64,000 nt of DNA from Mesorhizobium zhangyense (GTDB lineage: Bacteria > Pseudomonadota > Alphaproteobacteria > Rhizobiales > Rhizobiaceae): NCBI RefSeq assembly GCF_011045115.1, contig NZ_JAAKZG010000006.1, positions 248,001 through 312,000 of the forward strand, given 5' to 3'. Shown here piece by piece: positions 63,892 through 64,000 of the stretch. Made by a program: the position numbers and the translations under genes. The notes under the pieces are model-generated. The model worked only from the letters and a program-made list of their open reading frames with translations, did no database searches and was not told the origin of the DNA. Positions within the stretch are counted from its first letter, which is position 1, and each line of letters starts with the position of its first letter.

Positions 63892-64000
63892 TCTTGAATT
63901 CCCCTCATTATGATTATCGGGGAATTTTATCCCACACAGGAAACAGGGCCTGCAAGGATGCGACGCTCGCTATGATTTTTGGGACAGTGCCCCGCCAAGG

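Overview
The window looks like chromosomal DNA of a GC-rich alphaproteobacterium of the order Hyphomicrobiales (Rhizobiales), most likely Mesorhizobium or a close Phyllobacteriaceae relative. The grounds are: a sorbitol/mannitol operon (smoEFGKS-mtlK) and an alpha-glucoside operon (aglEFGAK with a LacI-type regulator) in the gene order known from Sinorhizobium and relatives; a sitABCD manganese importer; many ABC importers; and several families of large intergenic palindromes typical of rhizobial genomes. I see no rRNA, tRNA, CRISPR array, transposase or phage gene. The species call is inference.

Layout. 0-5 kb: end of a urease operon (ureC 3' end, ureE, ureF, ureG), with genes for a PhzF-like protein, a peroxiredoxin, a membrane protein and a glutathione S-transferase lying between ureC and ureE. 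5-12.3 kb: class II aldolase, HAD phosphatase, SorC-type regulator, WYL regulator, LysE exporter, DUF1127-like peptide, LysR regulator and membrane adenylate cyclase. 12.6-21.8 kb: sorbitol/mannitol uptake and oxidation, followed by a second SDR and an FGGY kinase. 22-24 kb: MATE exporter. 24-33 kb: a long minus-strand block (ureohydrolase, amino-acid-type ABC parts, a polyamine-type ABC importer, carbon-nitrogen hydrolase) opposite a LysR gene. 33-36 kb: pncB and a membrane protein. 36.6-41.8 kb: a branched-chain-type ABC importer operon with a ParDE-like toxin-antitoxin pair between the binding-protein and permease genes. 41.9-50.5 kb: rpe, aglR and aglEFGAK. 50.5-54 kb: sitABCD. 54.3-62.7 kb: pncA opposite an operon for a molybdenum hydroxylase, a 6-hydroxynicotinate-reductase-like protein, UPF0280, DUF1185 and MarR. 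The window ends in a small ORF and an amino-acid binding protein.

How the genes work together. Several pathways meet at nitrogen release: ureohydrolase makes urea, urease consumes it, and the carbon-nitrogen hydrolase may act on an imported amide or guanidino compound. Polyols and alpha-glucosides enter by dedicated ABC systems under their own regulators, and candidate operators are visible upstream of both. pncA and pncB form the nicotinamide/nicotinate salvage branch; pncA stands back to back with an operon whose content resembles reductive nicotinate catabolism (molybdenum hydroxylase plus 6-hydroxynicotinate reductase). This is the best candidate for a little-described system in the window.

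The most unusual structure is a large palindromic repeat (copies near 23.7, 34.8 and 56.5 kb, with related ones at 17.7, 27.5 and 59.0 kb). The 56.5 kb copy lies in frame inside the molybdenum hydroxylase gene, between the iron-sulfur and molybdenum domains. The 34.8 kb copy forms the 5' part of another reading frame. In both genes it is read in the same frame and gives the same peptide pattern.
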